DNA of 57,956 nucleotides from Bacteroides timonensis (lineage in GTDB: Bacteria > Bacteroidota > Bacteroidia > Bacteroidales > Bacteroidaceae), in NCBI RefSeq assembly GCF_000513195.1, contig NZ_CBVI010000042.1, positions 1 to 57,956 on the forward strand, written 5' to 3'. Position 1 is the first letter of the stretch. Each line of letters starts with the position of its first letter. Shown here one piece after another: positions 34,886 to 44,591 of the stretch. The position numbers and the translations under genes are program-made. Under the pieces are notes generated by a model. The model ran no database searches, was not told the origin of the DNA, and was given only the letters and a program-made list of their open reading frames with translations.

Positions 34886-35803
34886 TTACACAAGTTTATA
34901 ATACTTATGCCCTTTTATTTTCCATTTAACCAAAAAGCAAAAATAATACTTGTCCCAAAGAGCATGTAACATATCTCTAAAAGAGAGTGGGTTCTTTTTT
35001 ATCTTTCTCAAATAACGATAATAATTTATTCGAAAAGGGTGTCGACAAGAAGCTTCCCAAGGTTTTGGCTTCCAAGTAAAATGAAGAATTTTTGGATGCC
35101 TCAAAATAAATCTTAGGTCACGATCAAAACCAAACTTCTTGATTATTCCATAATAATAGAAAATGAATTCGACATTCCAGGCTAAAGAGATATGTACAGC
35201 CTTGTCATGAAAAAAAGCATTTAACACATCTTGATCATGAGCTCTAAGTTTATTAAAATTATGTTCAATGTACTCTATAAAAGCTTGGGTCATATTATGC
35301 GTACGCCAATAATCCAAATTCAACAATAATACACCTGCATTAAAATATCCATATTTAGAGTCGTAATCCAGTCTTTCATACACATCTTCAGCACAACATC
35401 CTCTTTCTTCAAAGGCCGCTACAACAAAATTGTCCTCTAAAGGTGTTTCCCAAAGTTCTTTTATAGATTGATTGACAATGATATCACAATCCAGATATAG
35501 AACTTTATTCACGTTTCTCGGAAGAAGATCCGCCATAAACAATCTATTATAAGTAGCAATAGACAAATGATCTGTTGACTTTATAGGACACCTTTCCAAA
35601 AACTCGGAATCAACCAGACAATAAAAGAAGTGTCCATTATATGAATGAACAATCTTTTGAACAAAATCTAAATCATCCGCATTCAATCCCTCAGTGAGTA
35701 AATAAACTGCATGTTCTTCTCCAGGATTATTCTCAAAAAACGAAATCAACATCACACTGCAATGTTGAACATAACCACTATCAGCGGCACAAACAATATT
35801 CAT
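34886..35803 (-). CDS. Family 8 glycosyltransferase (LPS glycan)
   Basis: A 305-aa GT8 enzyme. The nucleotide-sugar and metal-binding DxD is DCD (105-107), with the family start NIVCAADSGYVQHCSVMLISF and the C-terminal HFTWKPKPW. GT8 members add galactose or glucose to LPS cores. It is the only glycosyltransferase of the left block on the minus strand and is divergent from the plus-strand block that begins at 36016. Confidence 0.9.
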   Translation of the reverse strand: MNIVCAADSGYVQHCSVMLISFFENNPGEEHAVYLLTEGLNADDLDFVQKIVHSYNGHFFYCLVDSEFLERCPIKSTDHLSIATYNRLFMADLLPRNVNKVLYLDCDIIVNQSIKELWETPLEDNFVVAAFEERGCCAEDVYERLDYDSKYGYFNAGVLLLNLDYWRTHNMTQAFIEYIEHNFNKLRAHDQDVLNAFFHDKAVHISLAWNVEFIFYYYGIIKKFGFDRDLRFILRHPKILHFTWKPKPWEASCRHPFRINYYRYLRKIKKNPLSFRDMLHALWDKYYFCFLVKWKIKGHKYYKLV

Positions 35804-35823
35804 ATTTCTACATTAATATCCTG

Positions 35824-35831
35824 CAAATATA
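35824..35831 (-). promoter_or_regulatory. -7 element (TATATTTG) of the GT8 gene
   Basis: The minus strand reads TATATTTG, 21 bp before the start at 35803. The divergent +strand gene has its own -7 at 35936. Confidence 0.55.
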
Positions 35832-35935
35832 ATATTTACGTTTCTCAAAAATGAATATCTCTTATCTTTTTTAAAAACTCTCTTTATCAACATAGATTTA
35901 GGTCATAATTACACTATTATCATTTGATATTTTTA

Positions 35936-35943
35936 TACCTTTG
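35936..35943 (+). promoter_or_regulatory. -7 element (TACCTTTG) of the plus-strand glycosyltransferase block
   Basis: TACCTTTG lies 73 bp before the first gene of the block at 36016. It is the only clear promoter in front of the five plus-strand glycosyltransferases. Confidence 0.6.
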
Positions 35944-36015
35944 CTCTTCGAATACAATAAGATATAGACTTCAGCTTTATCTAAATAAAAATATTCTAAA
36001 AAAACGAATTGATCC

Positions 36016-37149
36016 ATGAGACTCAAAATATTCAGAAGAAACAAGAAACGTCACATTCTCTACTCCCTATTTAATAGAAAATGGGTATATATTTCATATA
36101 TTCCTGATGTATACTACAATAAAAAGAATATAAAATACATGCTATCCCATCAAAATAAAAGAGAAGCGCTAGTTATTGGTAATATATTTTACAGTTTAGG
36201 ATATAATGTTAAGATTGCACTTTTCAATGCCCCTGAAGAATGCGATACTCGAAAGTATGATATCATATTTGGTCTAGAACCAAACTTCGTAACCATGAGT
36301 CAAAGAAATCCCCAAGCCCTTAAAATATACTATGCAACAGGAGCTTATTGGAAACATCAACTCACAATGGTAAAAGACAGAACAGACCTATTTAATACAA
36401 AACATGGAACGGATTTACCATATTCGCGTTTAGTAGATGCACATAACAGTTGTGAGATAGCAGACATCATTTTTCAAATAGGAAGTTCATTTACTATTCA
36501 AACGTATCCTCCTAAATTACAGAACAAAATTAATATAATTAATCAGTCTAGTAATTTTGTTCAAGAATGCGACCTAAAACATAAATTGCAAAGTGTCTCA
36601 ATGAAGGATTTCATGTGGTTTGGATCCAGTGGAAGTATTTTAAAAGGTTTAGATTTAGTTTTAGAATATTTCATAGAGAACCCTCAATACAATTTACATG
36701 TAGTCGGCCCACTTGACGAGGAATTCATTAGGTTCTATCAAAAGCAAATAGAAAAACACACCAATATAGCATTTTACAATTTTCTCGATACCAGTTCCAA
36801 AGAATTCATGAACTTAGCCTATCTTTGTGCATTCAACATCTTTCCGTCTGGTAGTGAAGGTTGCCCTGGCTCTGTCATAACCCTAATGCAAATGGGCGTC
36901 ATTCCTATCACATCTCAATGGGGAGCAATAGACCAAATAGAACATTACGGATATCTGTTGCCTGAGTTATCTGTTGAAGCCATAAGCAAGGCCATTAAAT
37001 GGGGAGTTACACTCCCTCAAGAAGAGTTCCATAAAATTATAGAGGAAAATATATCATATTCAAAAAACACTTGGAATTTAAAACGATTTGAGAATGAATT
37101 CCGCTCTTTATTACTAACATTTATAGAAAAAAGTAGTCCAAAAATATGA
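36016..37149 (+). CDS. GT4-like glycosyltransferase, divergent
   Basis: A 377-aa GT-B-fold protein. The C-terminal half has WFGSSGSILKGLDLVLEYF and the signature region GSEGCPGSVITLMQMGVIPITS, a degenerate form of the GT4 E-x7-E motif (the second Glu is replaced). The N-terminal half is unusual and has no match that I know. It starts the plus-strand block and overlaps the next gene by 4 bp (ATGA). Sugar specificity is unknown; the altered motif may mean a different donor or a reduced activity. Confidence 0.75.
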   Translation: MRLKIFRRNKKRHILYSLFNRKWVYISYIPDVYYNKKNIKYMLSHQNKREALVIGNIFYSLGYNVKIALFNAPEECDTRKYDIIFGLEPNFVTMSQRNPQALKIYYATGAYWKHQLTMVKDRTDLFNTKHGTDLPYSRLVDAHNSCEIADIIFQIGSSFTIQTYPPKLQNKINIINQSSNFVQECDLKHKLQSVSMKDFMWFGSSGSILKGLDLVLEYFIENPQYNLHVVGPLDEEFIRFYQKQIEKHTNIAFYNFLDTSSKEFMNLAYLCAFNIFPSGSEGCPGSVITLMQMGVIPITSQWGAIDQIEHYGYLLPELSVEAISKAIKWGVTLPQEEFHKIIEENISYSKNTWNLKRFENEFRSLLLTFIEKSSPKI

Positions 37150-38252
37150 ATCAACCATATATATTGTACGATTCTCTCATATTTGACTTACAAAAGTTTG
37201 GAGGCATCTCACGATACTTCTGTGAGATAATCTCTAGATTAAAGATCAAGTATGATATTTCATTACGCTATACAGAAAACCATTACTTAGTACAAAGCAA
37301 GATATGTAAGCATTACTTATATATCCCAGATTTTCTATTTAAATTTTTTAGATATAAGTTCTATCGTAAGAATCAAAAATTAACAAAAAAAGCACTATTG
37401 AGTTCATCCCCATATATCTTCCACCCAACTTATTATGATCTTACTTTCCTTAAGTACATAGGTAATAATCCTTTTGTTATTACTGTACACGATATGACGT
37501 ACGAACGACTCCCTGAATATTTCAGTGGCGCTGAAGGTACCATACAACTAAAAAGAGAAATTATCACTAAGGCAAATAGAATCATTGCAATTAGCGAAAA
37601 TACCAAGAAAGATATTGTAGAAATACTTAATATAGCTCCTAGTAAAATTGATGTTATTTATCATGGAACCAGCATGCAGCCTCTATTAGGAAGACAAAAG
37701 CTTTCATTGCCAAATAAATACCTTCTTTTTGTTGGTGATAGAACTAGTTATAAAAACTTTCAACGGCTCTTGGAAGCATTTGCAAATATTCATAAAAGCA
37801 TGAAAGACTTATATTTAATTTGCACAGGAAAACCCTTCTCTCCAGAGGAGTTACAACAAATTCACAAGCTACATGTAGAGGGTCAAACATTACAATTTTC
37901 CGTCAATGATGAAGAATTAAGTGAACTATATAGTCGAGCATTATTATTTGTATATCCCTCATTATATGAAGGATTTGGTATTCCTATTTTAGAGGCATAC
38001 GCTTGCAATTGCCCTGTAGCATTAAGCAATACCAGTTGTTTTCCTGAGATTGCAGGTAATGCAGGTGCCTACTTTAATCCATATTCAGTAGAAGCAATAA
38101 CAGACACCATCACGACCGTTATAAATAATAAAGAAGAACGATTAAGATTGATTATTGCAGGCAAAAAACGTCTTAAACTATATTCTTGGGAAAAAGCTGC
38201 AAAAAAAACAGAAATGGTCTATCAAAAAGTTCTAAATGATTTTCTAAAATAA
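37146..38252 (+). CDS. GT4-family glycosyltransferase
   Basis: A 368-aa enzyme with the standard GT4 C-terminal motif SLYEGFGIPILEAYACNCPV (the two Glu residues seven apart), plus RASYKN-like FVGDRTSYKNFQRLLEAF and FSVNDEELSELYSRA. It overlaps the upstream gene by 4 bp and is followed by the GT2 gene after 18 bp, so it is part of one transcript. Confidence 0.9.
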   Translation: MNQPYILYDSLIFDLQKFGGISRYFCEIISRLKIKYDISLRYTENHYLVQSKICKHYLYIPDFLFKFFRYKFYRKNQKLTKKALLSSSPYIFHPTYYDLTFLKYIGNNPFVITVHDMTYERLPEYFSGAEGTIQLKREIITKANRIIAISENTKKDIVEILNIAPSKIDVIYHGTSMQPLLGRQKLSLPNKYLLFVGDRTSYKNFQRLLEAFANIHKSMKDLYLICTGKPFSPEELQQIHKLHVEGQTLQFSVNDEELSELYSRALLFVYPSLYEGFGIPILEAYACNCPVALSNTSCFPEIAGNAGAYFNPYSVEAITDTITTVINNKEERLRLIIAGKKRLKLYSWEKAAKKTEMVYQKVLNDFLK

Positions 38253-38270
38253 ACTATAATCAGCATAAAA

Positions 38271-39086
38271 ATGAGAACACCAACCCTCAGTATTATTACA
38301 GTCAATTTCAACAACAGAAATGGCTTAGAAAGAACAATACAAAGTATCAAATCTCAAACATATACAGATTACGAGCATATAATTATAGATGCAAACTCAA
38401 CTGATGGAAGTAGAGAAATCATTCTTGAATATTCTCAAAACACCTCTCATTTAAAATATTGGGTATCAGAACCAGATGAAGGGATTTATGACGGTATGAA
38501 TAAGGGAATAAATCATGCCCAAGGAGAATATATATACCTCTTAAATTCAGGTGATATACTTTCTAATCCCACTGTGCTATCTTCCATTTCATTTGACGGC
38601 ACAAAATATATATGCGGCAATATGAGAATTATCCATTCAGAAACTCAAGATGAAGAAGTCGTGCCTCCAAATGAAATAGATGGACTATTCTTATTCAGAA
38701 GTTACCTACCTCATCCTGCATCCTTCATTCATCATTCACTATTTAACAAACAAAAATACAACACTAATTACAAAATTATATCCGACTGGATACATATGAT
38801 GGAGAACATTGTATTAAAAGGATGCAGCTATAAGCACATCAACTTACTAATTTCAGATTTTGATATCACAGGAATCAGCTCCAATAACAGAGAATTAGGG
38901 TTATCAGAACGAAGTAAATGGATAAAAGACAATATCCCCACTTTAATTTACGATGCACTTATGGAACTAGATAAAATCAGAAGTTCTGAAATCGAAAGTA
39001 TTATTCCCATAGTTATGCAAAAAAAAAGACATTCTCAGAAACGAATAAAGAAACTTATTTTACTATTTTCTAAATTCTTCAAATAA
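38271..39086 (+). CDS. GT2-family glycosyltransferase
   Basis: A 271-aa GT-A enzyme of the WcaA type. It has SIITVNFNNRNGLERTIQSI, the nucleotide region IIIDANSTDGS, the motif SEPDEGIYDGMNKGINHAQGEYIYLLNSGD, which holds the metal-binding acidic residues, and HPASFIHHSLF. It adds one sugar to the growing glycan. The gap to the next gene (about 88 bp) is AT-rich without a visible promoter. Confidence 0.9.
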   Translation: MRTPTLSIITVNFNNRNGLERTIQSIKSQTYTDYEHIIIDANSTDGSREIILEYSQNTSHLKYWVSEPDEGIYDGMNKGINHAQGEYIYLLNSGDILSNPTVLSSISFDGTKYICGNMRIIHSETQDEEVVPPNEIDGLFLFRSYLPHPASFIHHSLFNKQKYNTNYKIISDWIHMMENIVLKGCSYKHINLLISDFDITGISSNNRELGLSERSKWIKDNIPTLIYDALMELDKIRSSEIESIIPIVMQKKRHSQKRIKKLILLFSKFFK

Positions 39087-39174
39087 GAAGTACTAAAAGC
39101 ATTCTCAATGTTTCAAACAAAACATTTGCATATAATAAGAATTTTATCGAATATTGCATATAATAAGAGAAAAA

Positions 39175-40341
39175 ATGAGTACTAATATACTTTTTATATT
39201 CAATATCTTCCCTGGTGTTGGAGGTTTAGAAACCGTTTCAAACAACATCATTGATTATATAGGCAAAGATTTTACTATTTATACATTGTCTTTCAATGCA
39301 ATAAGCAATACCCCTACATCACCTGCTATCGCGGAAATATTTCAATTTAAAACAGACAATGAAAAAGAAAACATCCAAATATTCAATCGAATTATTGAAG
39401 AAAAAAATATTACTCATATCATCAACCAAGGCATCTATCCACATATAACCAACATTATATTCAATCCCAACAGAAAGAAAGATGTAAAAATAATCTCCGT
39501 TTTACATGGTATGCCCAAATATGAAAATTCACAATACTGGCAATTACCGCATATCCTTAAAGCCAATAAGCTGAAACAAATAAAAAGAAGATTCTTATTT
39601 CACATTGGATTGAATTACAAATATAAACGATATACCAAGTCATTCTCTGACTCATATCGTAAAGCATGCATCAACGGTGATCAAATCATCGTATTATGCA
39701 ATGAATACATCAAGCCATTCATTAATGAATACCATCTGAAAAAGTACCAAGAGAAAGTTATTGCAATAGAAAATCCATTATCACCACCCTTTTCAGAACA
39801 AAAAAGTATTGAATGGGTACAAAAGAAAAATCAAGTAATTTTTGTAGGCCGTTTATCCGAAGAAAAACAAATACATATCATTCTTGATATATGGGAGAAA
39901 ATAGGAAAAACAACAAACTGGAATCTAGTTATCATCGGTGATGGTTGTATCCGCCAAAAATTAGAGCAAACTGTCAGAGATAAACAGATACAAAGAGTTA
40001 GTTTTACCGGCCAAATCAATCACCCAGAAGAATACTATAAGTCTGCAAAAATCATTCTCCTAACTTCAAGCTTCGAAGGATTTCCAATGTGTCTAATTGA
40101 AGCTTTAAGATTTGGAGTCATACCATTAACTTTTGATATAAGTGCAGGAGTTCGCTCAATAGTATCAAATTCTGGTGGTATTATTATAGAAAATAGAAAT
40201 TCGAACGAAATGCTTCTTAAGCTACAAGAGTTAATGAATAATAAATATCTACATTTACTTAGCGAAAAAGCTAGGCTCAAATCCAATAGATACACATTGA
40301 ATAGAATTGGTGAACAATGGATAAACTTATTAAGAAGATAA
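39175..40341 (+). CDS. GT4-family glycosyltransferase
   Basis: A 388-aa enzyme from the ATG at 39175 (an upstream in-frame TTG at 39154 has no support). The N-terminal GT-B domain starts ILFIFNIFPGVGGLETVSNNI and the C-terminal domain has FVGRLSEEKQIHIILDIW, SSFEGFPMCLIEALRFGVIPL (E-x7-E) and FDISAGVRSIV. It belongs to the WaaG/CapM-like group, which uses a nucleotide sugar to extend the LPS core. It ends 5 bp before the next gene. Confidence 0.9.
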   Translation: MSTNILFIFNIFPGVGGLETVSNNIIDYIGKDFTIYTLSFNAISNTPTSPAIAEIFQFKTDNEKENIQIFNRIIEEKNITHIINQGIYPHITNIIFNPNRKKDVKIISVLHGMPKYENSQYWQLPHILKANKLKQIKRRFLFHIGLNYKYKRYTKSFSDSYRKACINGDQIIVLCNEYIKPFINEYHLKKYQEKVIAIENPLSPPFSEQKSIEWVQKKNQVIFVGRLSEEKQIHIILDIWEKIGKTTNWNLVIIGDGCIRQKLEQTVRDKQIQRVSFTGQINHPEEYYKSAKIILLTSSFEGFPMCLIEALRFGVIPLTFDISAGVRSIVSNSGGIIIENRNSNEMLLKLQELMNNKYLHLLSEKARLKSNRYTLNRIGEQWINLLRR

Positions 40342-40346
40342 ATTAA

Positions 40347-41102
40347 ATGAGAAGAAAGCTTATACGAAAATATAAAAGGTTCAAGAAGTGGGTAATTCCT
40401 GAATTAAAAAGACGCTTTAGCAAAACAGAAGAAGTGCCTTATAAAAGTGTCCCAATCGTAATTAACAACTTTAATCGCGTAAATACACTAATGACATTGA
40501 TTCATGGATTAGAAATCCGGGGATATAATAACATATACATTATTGACAATAACTCCACTTATCCCCCATTACTAGCGTATTACAAAGATTGCCCTTATCC
40601 TATATACATGTTAAACAAAAATATTGGCCATTTAGCTATATGGGAAACTGGCATTTATAAACAGTTTACCGAATCATATTTTGCATACACAGATTCAGAC
40701 TTAGAAATTCATCCAGATTGTCCAGACGACTTTATGGAGAAATTCATTCTCTTACTCAAAAAATATCCCAAAGCACTAAAAGTTGGGTTCTCTATTTGCA
40801 TTAATGATTTACCAAATTGCTATATCAACAAAGAACAAGTTCAAAAATGGGAAAGCCAATTTTGGAAGAAAGAAATAGAACCTAATATTTTCAAGGCACC
40901 TATAGATACTACCTTCGCGGTATATAAGCCTTACTTTAAAGGAGAAATAATAGATATTCAACATCTATACTTACGCACAGGTTTTCCTTATACTGTAAAA
41001 CATCTACCTTGGTATATAGATAATAACAATCTTTCAGAAGAAGAGAAATATTATATTACTCACTTAAAAACATCTACACATTGGTCTGAACAAAATAAAT
41101 AA
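40347..41102 (+). CDS. GT2-like glycosyltransferase (DxD type)
   Basis: A 251-aa protein. The N-terminal 30 residues are basic (MRRKLIRKYKRFKKW), typical of a membrane-associated glycosyltransferase. The core is VPIVINNFNRVNTLMTLIHGL, the metal-binding FAYTDSDLEIHPD and DTTFAVYKPYF. It is the last gene of the plus-strand block. A weak convergent terminator follows at 41116-41139. Donor and linkage are unknown. Confidence 0.85.
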   Translation: MRRKLIRKYKRFKKWVIPELKRRFSKTEEVPYKSVPIVINNFNRVNTLMTLIHGLEIRGYNNIYIIDNNSTYPPLLAYYKDCPYPIYMLNKNIGHLAIWETGIYKQFTESYFAYTDSDLEIHPDCPDDFMEKFILLLKKYPKALKVGFSICINDLPNCYINKEQVQKWESQFWKKEIEPNIFKAPIDTTFAVYKPYFKGEIIDIQHLYLRTGFPYTVKHLPWYIDNNNLSEEEKYYITHLKTSTHWSEQNK

Positions 41103-41115
41103 CAATAGTTTCCCT

Positions 41116-41139
41116 GTGAGATTTGCTTTTGGGTCTCAC
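41116..41139. terminator. Weak convergent terminator between glycosyltransferase blocks
   Basis: GTGAGA and TCTCAC form a 6-bp stem with a T-rich 12-base loop. A second small hairpin, ATCTTT-CA-AAAGAT (41169-41182), follows a run of T. Together they could end both converging transcripts. Confidence 0.4.
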
Positions 41140-41248
41140 TCCCTAAAAGAAAAGTTTTTTTAGTATATATCTTTCAAAAGATCCATATGCCATGTATTTT
41201 TCCTTTATAAAATGAAATTCCATAGCCCTTATAGCCTTTTATATAGAT

Positions 41249-42133
41249 TTACAAAAGACTCGACTTAATATATTTATATAGATTAGATAAACAATGTCCA
41301 ATATGCTTCAAAGAAAAGGAACAAAAGAAGAATTCCTTCAATATCATTTTTTTTTCTTTAGAATCAGTTTTTAATATATCGCGTACAAATATATTAAAAA
41401 AACGTTCTTCAAGTTTTTTTTCTTCCTTTTTAGTAAGAGTTAGCCCTCCCACCTTTATAGGAAGAAATTTACTCCATTTCAGTCTATGTAACTGTATAGT
41501 CTCTTTAAACCAATCTAAATTAAAGCTCCCTAATGATAAATGCTCAATAAGTACTTTATTTGAGCAACAGATATAATTCCGGAATTGCTTACTTACTGCT
41601 ATTTGCAATGAAAAATCCAAGTCATAGCAATGGAAACCTGTCAAAATCTCCTCATCAAAAGGATAAATTGCCCATACCTCTTTACGCACAAACATACCTA
41701 ACCCATCTAAAACAACAACTTCTTCAAATGGACATTCCAAATAAGCATTTTGAACATTAAAAATCGTATGTTTATCTGTCCGCTGATATAAATAGGAACA
41801 TATCCATTTAGAAGATTGTCCCCATCCTGAATAACACTTAAGTTTCACTTTACTACCAGTAAAGCCTATAACACCACAATCTGGCTCTTGCAATTTATTT
41901 TCTATAAATTCCCCCCAATTATCCGAATGGAATTTCACATCCTCATGCACAAAAAACAAATAAGGATATTTAGCAGCATGTGCTCCATAGTTATAAGCCT
42001 TGGCTATAGGCCATTTATTTTCCCTATTATCTATTATAATAAATTCATGTTCAACTCCTATAGACTGTTGAATATTGCGTTTTACAGCCTGTAAACGTTC
42101 GGGAGAAATCGAGCAAATAATAATCGACAGCAT
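41249..42133 (-). CDS. GT2-like glycosyltransferase
   Basis: A 294-aa protein that starts MLSIIICSISPERLQAVKRNI and has the GT-A metal motif HEDVKF, GLGMFVRKEVW and a histidine-rich end region typical of glycosyltransferases that act on LPS. It is the 3'-most gene of the minus-strand LPS operon that begins at 50504, though it lies in the AT-rich part and may belong to the exchanged portion. Confidence 0.8.
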   Translation of the reverse strand: MLSIIICSISPERLQAVKRNIQQSIGVEHEFIIIDNRENKWPIAKAYNYGAHAAKYPYLFFVHEDVKFHSDNWGEFIENKLQEPDCGVIGFTGSKVKLKCYSGWGQSSKWICSYLYQRTDKHTIFNVQNAYLECPFEEVVVLDGLGMFVRKEVWAIYPFDEEILTGFHCYDLDFSLQIAVSKQFRNYICCSNKVLIEHLSLGSFNLDWFKETIQLHRLKWSKFLPIKVGGLTLTKKEEKKLEERFFNIFVRDILKTDSKEKKMILKEFFFCSFSLKHIGHCLSNLYKYIKSSLL

Positions 42134-42152
42134 TATTCTATATCTATATTAA

Positions 42153-43322
42153 TCATAAATTTAGTGACTCAAATAAATTAACCCACTGTTTTCCAATCTT
42201 GTCTAAAGAATAGGCGTGAGATTTCAGAATTACATTATGCCTCATTTTATCTAACAACTCAGGAGAAATTAGTAATTGATAAAGTGCATCAGCAAACTCG
42301 CGCATATCAAATGGAGAAATCAAGATTCCATTTATCCCAGAAGGCGACAACATTTCTTCTATACCAGCACAACAATTAAATGCAATGGGAACCACTCCAT
42401 TAGCTTGTGCCTCACTTAAGCAAAGAGGCCATCCTTCAAAGGTTGATGTTAAACAAAAAACAGATGCATCATCATAATATGGTTGTACATTTGAAGTTCC
42501 TCCAGCAAAAACAACACGCTTTAATCCCATATGTACAGATTGTTTTTGTAAGTTCTCTTTTTCCTGCCCACCTCCAACAAGAATAAGTTCCCAATCAGGA
42601 ACCCTTTCACAAATCATTCCCCATATATCAAGCAAGCGATCTACCCGTTTATTCTCATAAGTCATATTACCTACAAAAACGATTTGCTTCTTCTTTCTAT
42701 CTAAATTTAGATCTTCAATTATACGTTCCGAATTATGAATTACACTTATCTTATTCTGTTTTGGCAACTTAAGGATTTGTTCTAATTCAGTTTTATAACC
42801 ATCACATAAAACTACATAGGCATCAACTGAATCGTAAACATCTCTATATTGCTTCGTGTAAAATTTATCATAACTTTTTAACCATACAAATTTAGGGTAA
42901 GCTATTAAATACCATTCCAACATCTTCAAAATAGAGCCTTGTGTACGTTTTCGACGTTCTCGCTTAGCTACGATTTCCCATAATGGAATATTATGAAGTA
43001 TATATACGAATTTACATTGCACTTGTTTCTGTACAAATCCTAGATAATTCCAAAGAAAGCCAGGCAAAACAAATATATCAATAGACAAAGATCGAATTAC
43101 ATCAATGATTGCCTCCGCATTCCTTTGAGTATTCACTTTCTTATCGGGCAACTCTAATAAAGTCACTTCTGGTGACGGTCCCTCTTTTTTCCAACACGTA
43201 ACAACATAAACTTCATATCCATAACTCTGAATACCTCTCGCTATATCCCTCGTTACACGTTCTCCACCACCACTGGGGAATTCTGCATGAAAAAATAGAA
43301 TTCGACCTTTTTTTTTATCCAT
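42153..43322 (-). CDS. GT4-family glycosyltransferase
   Basis: A 389-aa enzyme of GT-B fold. The start GRILFFHAEFPSGGGERVTRDIARGI is the acceptor domain, and the donor domain has FVGNMTYENKRVDRLLDIW, TSTFEGWPLCLSEAQANGVVPI (E-x7-E) and AFNCCAGIEEML. It resembles the plus-strand GT4 at 39175 in its start (GG-E and the same donor-domain layout), so both may be from one ancestral gene. Confidence 0.9.
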   Translation of the reverse strand: MDKKKGRILFFHAEFPSGGGERVTRDIARGIQSYGYEVYVVTCWKKEGPSPEVTLLELPDKKVNTQRNAEAIIDVIRSLSIDIFVLPGFLWNYLGFVQKQVQCKFVYILHNIPLWEIVAKRERRKRTQGSILKMLEWYLIAYPKFVWLKSYDKFYTKQYRDVYDSVDAYVVLCDGYKTELEQILKLPKQNKISVIHNSERIIEDLNLDRKKKQIVFVGNMTYENKRVDRLLDIWGMICERVPDWELILVGGGQEKENLQKQSVHMGLKRVVFAGGTSNVQPYYDDASVFCLTSTFEGWPLCLSEAQANGVVPIAFNCCAGIEEMLSPSGINGILISPFDMREFADALYQLLISPELLDKMRHNVILKSHAYSLDKIGKQWVNLFESLNL

Positions 43323-43349
43323 ATATTACTTTGTTAAAAAGTTCCACAA

Positions 43350-44591
43350 TTACCCAATTTTTTCTATAGCTTGTCTTAATCTTCCCATTATAATGTTCCA
43401 ATCATACTCTTTGGCCACATATCTCTTTCCCTTCTCTCCCATTTGCAACCGTAACTCATCAGAGGTCTCCATATTATGCAACTTAGAAATAAAGTCTTTC
43501 TCACCAGTATAATATAGAGCGCCTCCTTCACTCTTTTGACAATGCTCCTTCAAAACAGCACATTTTCCATTCACCAACATAGCTTTTCCCCTTGACATTC
43601 CCTCTAATAGTATTAAAGATAGACTTTCAAACTTCGATGGATTAACAAAAACCTTAGCATGCTGGATTATAGTATACTTTTCGTTTTCACTAACAAATCC
43701 TGTATAAATAATATCAGGATGTTGTATAGGCTTAGAAAAAAGTCCTCCTACAAGTACCAGTTTCAAATCAGATTGCTTGTATCTCTTTTTATAGTTTAAA
43801 TAATATTGAACAATATGATTCAACTTACCTCTATCAATTCTTCCTACAAATAAAAGATAGGCTTCCGGTAGATTATATTTTCCTTTAGTTACATTCCAGT
43901 CAGCATCTTTTGTACTCTCAATTCCAACACTAATAATTCCATGATCAGATATTTTTTTTCCAAAAATACGTTCCGCAAGTTTTTGTTCTGCTGCCGTATT
44001 AAATCCAATATATGCAACTTTCGTAAACACCTCTGTATAAATGGAGCGAAAAGTTGAACTCTCATAATGCATTGTAGGAATAAGAATCGTTCTTTCAGGA
44101 GCATACAAAGAAATATAATACGCCAATGGATATGATATATTAATTGGAATAATAGCTTTAAAATATTCTTTATTCTCTTGCACGTACGAAAGCAATTGAG
44201 GAGAATAAAAAACATAACTTTGCATAACTTTTTGCTCTAATTTGTGCATATAAGTCCAAACAGGCCAAATAGAAGCCAATGATCGTAAAATCCCTAATTG
44301 AAAAAGAAATTTCCGAATTCTTCTAACCCATTTTGATTTTCTCACATAATATTTATGCAATTCCTGTTGAATCGGTTGAGCCTCAAAACGTCTAACAGTA
44401 ACGCCATTCTCCTCTTCAACACCTACAGGAAGACCATTTCCTCCACACACGTAATTCTCCACGCAAGTAGTCAGAACCTCTACTTCGTAATCGACAGTAA
44501 GCCTTTCGGCCAACATCCGACAGTGTTGCTCTGCCCCTCCTCTGGCTTGCTTTCCATATCCGGTAACAACAAAAGCCACTTTCTCTTTCAT
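43350..44591 (-). CDS. GT4-family glycosyltransferase
   Basis: A 413-aa GT-B enzyme. The start KVAFVVTGYGKQARGGAEQHCRMLAERL is followed by FVGRIDRGKLNHIVQYY and the motif NPSKFESLSLILLEGMSRGKAMLV. The Glu pair fits the GT4 family with a slightly shifted spacing. It overlaps the upstream GT2 gene by 4 bp (ATGA), so it is translationally coupled. The AT content rises sharply across this junction, which may be the right edge of the exchanged region. Confidence 0.88.
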   Translation of the reverse strand: MKEKVAFVVTGYGKQARGGAEQHCRMLAERLTVDYEVEVLTTCVENYVCGGNGLPVGVEEENGVTVRRFEAQPIQQELHKYYVRKSKWVRRIRKFLFQLGILRSLASIWPVWTYMHKLEQKVMQSYVFYSPQLLSYVQENKEYFKAIIPINISYPLAYYISLYAPERTILIPTMHYESSTFRSIYTEVFTKVAYIGFNTAAEQKLAERIFGKKISDHGIISVGIESTKDADWNVTKGKYNLPEAYLLFVGRIDRGKLNHIVQYYLNYKKRYKQSDLKLVLVGGLFSKPIQHPDIIYTGFVSENEKYTIIQHAKVFVNPSKFESLSLILLEGMSRGKAMLVNGKCAVLKEHCQKSEGGALYYTGEKDFISKLHNMETSDELRLQMGEKGKRYVAKEYDWNIIMGRLRQAIEKIG

